DNA of 64,000 nucleotides from the NCBI GenBank assembly GCA_004794655.1, contig SMMW01000087.1:3287501-3351500 (forward strand), given 5' to 3'. Shown here piece by piece: positions 61,922-64,000 of this stretch (position 1 is the stretch's first letter; every line of letters starts with the position of its first letter). The notes beneath the pieces were generated by a model. That model saw only the letters and a program-made list of their open reading frames with translations. It was not told where the DNA came from and ran no database searches. A program made the position numbers and the translations under genes. Origin of the DNA: Marisa cornuarietis. Taxonomy: Eukaryota > Mollusca > Gastropoda > Architaenioglossa > Ampullariidae.

Positions 61922-63879
61922 ATGGCCACTTCCTCGATGTGTGCTTTGCGTGGGTTCATCTGTTCGGTGGTGGCGTTACTGCTGAACATCGTTTCAATAG
62001 CGAGCCCACACTGGGTCAATGCCGATGGACAACAACATAAGATAGACATAGGTCTGTTCATACATTGCGACGTCAGAACATCCAGCTGTGGGGGTATGCA
62101 CGAAATTAGCTCCATTGTAGATGTGCAGGAAGTTGGTAAGTCCAGTGAAACTTTACACCTTTGTTCAACTTGTCTTTATTTGTGTTATTATCAGATTCAT
62201 TAGTGGTGCTCTAGGATCCCTGCTTCTCTTATTATCCAAGAAGTATAAACTTATGATAGTGTTAATAACACCGTGTAGATGCTTAAAGGCAGTAACACTG
62301 TTAAACTCCAAACGAAATGAGGTATGTTCATTATTATTCTGCTAAAGAAGTCACACAGGATTAACAGAAACTGTCACCCTCTGATAGTGTATTCCCCCAA
62401 GCAGTAGTCTTAAATAGTAACACATCAAGTAGAATTTACCAGAAATAAATGAACATTAATTCATGGTGATGAAAACTAACTATAATATTGTATTTAAGAG
62501 GTACCAGCCTTTTGCAGGATGGCACCTCATCGTTTAACTGTTGTCATCATTTTCATACAAAAAGATAGATGGTGGTAGGAAATTTCTAAGCTTTTTGCTA
62601 GAGTCCGTTTCCTCTGTGGTACAACAGAGATGGCTTTTTTTTTTTTTTTTTGAAATGCCTGGCATAAAAACTTATTTTTAACATGTTTCATGTCTGCAAT
62701 ATTTGCGTGAACAAAATTTTAAAGTATTAAAGATTAAAGTACAGCCACAGGGTTTAGACATGCATGAAACCATTAGAATGAGTCAAAAGATATGAATCTC
62801 ACAACAAAGCAGACTATAAATTCATTAGGAAAAATAAATTTTATGGTGTGTTCTTAATTCTGTTCCTTCCATTAGATGATGTTGCAAACAGTCTTTTGCT
62901 ATAAATGTTTAGAGAGCACAACACATTTTACTTGTTGGTGATGGGTGGGGTGTGAGTGCATAAGAATAGAGTTGATTGTGTTTATCTCAAATCTGTTGAA
63001 GTATAGTTTAAAAAAAATTAGTCTTGATGAAAACTGTAAAATGCGAAACAAAATGGAGTATATAAAGATCTATCATATTATAGAGTATTACACAGTAATA
63101 TAATAATTATTATAACATGAGTATTGCATAGTATTTAAAATGGTAGACACCACATTTTGTTTGTTATTAATAGAGTAATCTGTAACAGATGTTCCTAATA
63201 TTTTCCACTTCAGTTTTCTTAATACTTCTCTTTTTTTTAGATCAGCATCCATTATTATTATGTTTGTGTGTTTTTCTTCATAGTAAAGCGCTTTGAACCT
63301 CCATTTAATGGTGGGAAAAACACTATACAAATCAACTTCATTATTATTATGATTAATAGTTGCGCAGTTCACTTAATTGTGGACCCAGATCACAATTATA
63401 GTCTAGATAAGACCTTTGGTCTCTCCACATTAAGGTAGTAACAGAAGTATCCAGTAAATAGTAGAGATCCAGTGAGTTGAAAGTTCTGTTTATTTTTATG
63501 CGCAGACACTCTCCCTCTATACGTGGATGTGAGCAGATAGTAATGACCATTAGCAGGATTTTGCCATTTTCTTTATAGAGAAAACAAACTAGACAGGTTG
63601 GAATATGTGTTCTGTCCTGTTCCTAACTGCTGTTCTTTGTCCCCCAACCCCAATCACTATTTTAATCTCTGTACAATACTTAAAGGAATAAAGAGAACAT
63701 ACAGAGGGTTTATGTTTCCTTCCTTCTCCTCTCTTTAGGCTGGTTCCGTGCAACCCAGGCAACTTATCTTGTGGCGGTTGTGGGCACACTGCTGACTGCT
63801 GTTCTGGATATGCTGGTTCTCATTCGCTTCTTTGACAAAGGGAGTTTTAAGGTCATCTCTGTGATCAACTTTATCGCTT
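61922..63879 (+). CDS. PMP22/claudin-type tetraspan protein, 5' part (cut by window end)
   Basis: Two exons are visible, 61922-62135 and 63739-63879. They join in phase (g+GC) through GTAAGT and ctctctttag. The second ends in GCTT|GTAAGT, so the gene continues beyond the window. The start is ATGGCC after aaa, a strong context. The protein opens with a membrane span (about 12-29), then a first extracellular loop carrying W31, GLF at 44-46, C49 and C56. This matches the claudin-superfamily pattern W-GL(W/F)-C-C much better than the upstream gene does. Exon 2 supplies the second span (TYLVAVVGTLLTAVLDMLVL) and the beginning of the third (VISVINFIA). It is the second tetraspan gene on this strand, starting 3.5 kb after the first ends. 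Confidence 0.85.
62136..63738 (+). other. Intron 1 of the second tetraspan gene
   Basis: 1.6-kb AT-rich intron with a T run at 62636-62651 and a short LINE- or SINE-type tail near 63280. No other feature. Confidence 0.7.
63280..63352 (+). mobile_element. LINE/SINE 3' tail fragment
   Basis: The sequence agtaaagcgctttgaacctc, then cactatacaaatca with an ATT-repeat tail, resembles the 3' end shared by L2/CR1-like LINEs and their SINE partners. Only the tail is recognisable. Confidence 0.5.
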
Positions 63880-64000
63880 GTAAGTATTCATTTTCAGTAA
63901 TTTTATTTAATCCAAGTTTATCTGTATCTTAGTAAATTTTATGTGTAAAGTATATTATATTTAGAAAAACTATAGTGATTATGTAGGTATATGTAGGTAA

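Overview
This is eukaryotic, and by its style animal, nuclear DNA. Coding sequence is sparse and split by GT-AG introns; the rest is filled with CA/GA microsatellites, minisatellites, tRNA-derived SINEs, 5'-truncated LINE ends and small inverted-repeat DNA transposons. The SINE bodies, the element mix and the gene complement fit a lophotrochozoan, most likely a gastropod mollusc. The species is an inference; no ribosomal, mitochondrial or other marker gene is present. No bacterial operon, CRISPR array, prophage or true tRNA gene was seen.

Layout. 0-7 kb: LINE fragments, a single-exon Rab-family GTPase (+, 1706-2332) and a LINE 3' end (about 4.7-5.76 kb). 7-19.4 kb: an 800-bp inverted-repeat transposon, then a three-exon minus-strand gene for a small secreted or GPI-anchored cysteine-rich (Ly6/quiver-like) protein. 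Its 6.9-kb first intron holds a large 69-bp minisatellite. 19.4-26 kb: mostly non-coding, with two small transposons. 26-36.6 kb: a complete 13-exon minus-strand TRMT11 (tRNA guanosine-10 methyltransferase, 453 aa). 40-45.8 kb: a complete 7-exon minus-strand MTHFSD (574 aa) with an unusually long Arg/Gly-rich linker before its RRM. 45.8-55.3 kb: a transposon-rich stretch with nested insertions. 55.4-64 kb: two plus-strand four-transmembrane genes of the PMP22/claudin type, the first complete (4 exons, 347 aa), the second cut off by the window end after two exons.

For the three multi-exon minus-strand genes and the first tetraspan gene, every exon junction was checked for GT/AG dinucleotides and for codon phase, and the joined reading frames stay open. 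TRMT11 and MTHFSD act in tRNA modification and RNA/folate-related biology but are not known to work together; their head-to-tail position is probably incidental. The two tetraspan genes probably arose as neighbouring members of one membrane-protein superfamily. No clear new multi-gene system was found. The most unusual items are the hidden Ly6-like gene, the RG-rich MTHFSD, two orphan candidate exons, and the datable nested transposon insertions.
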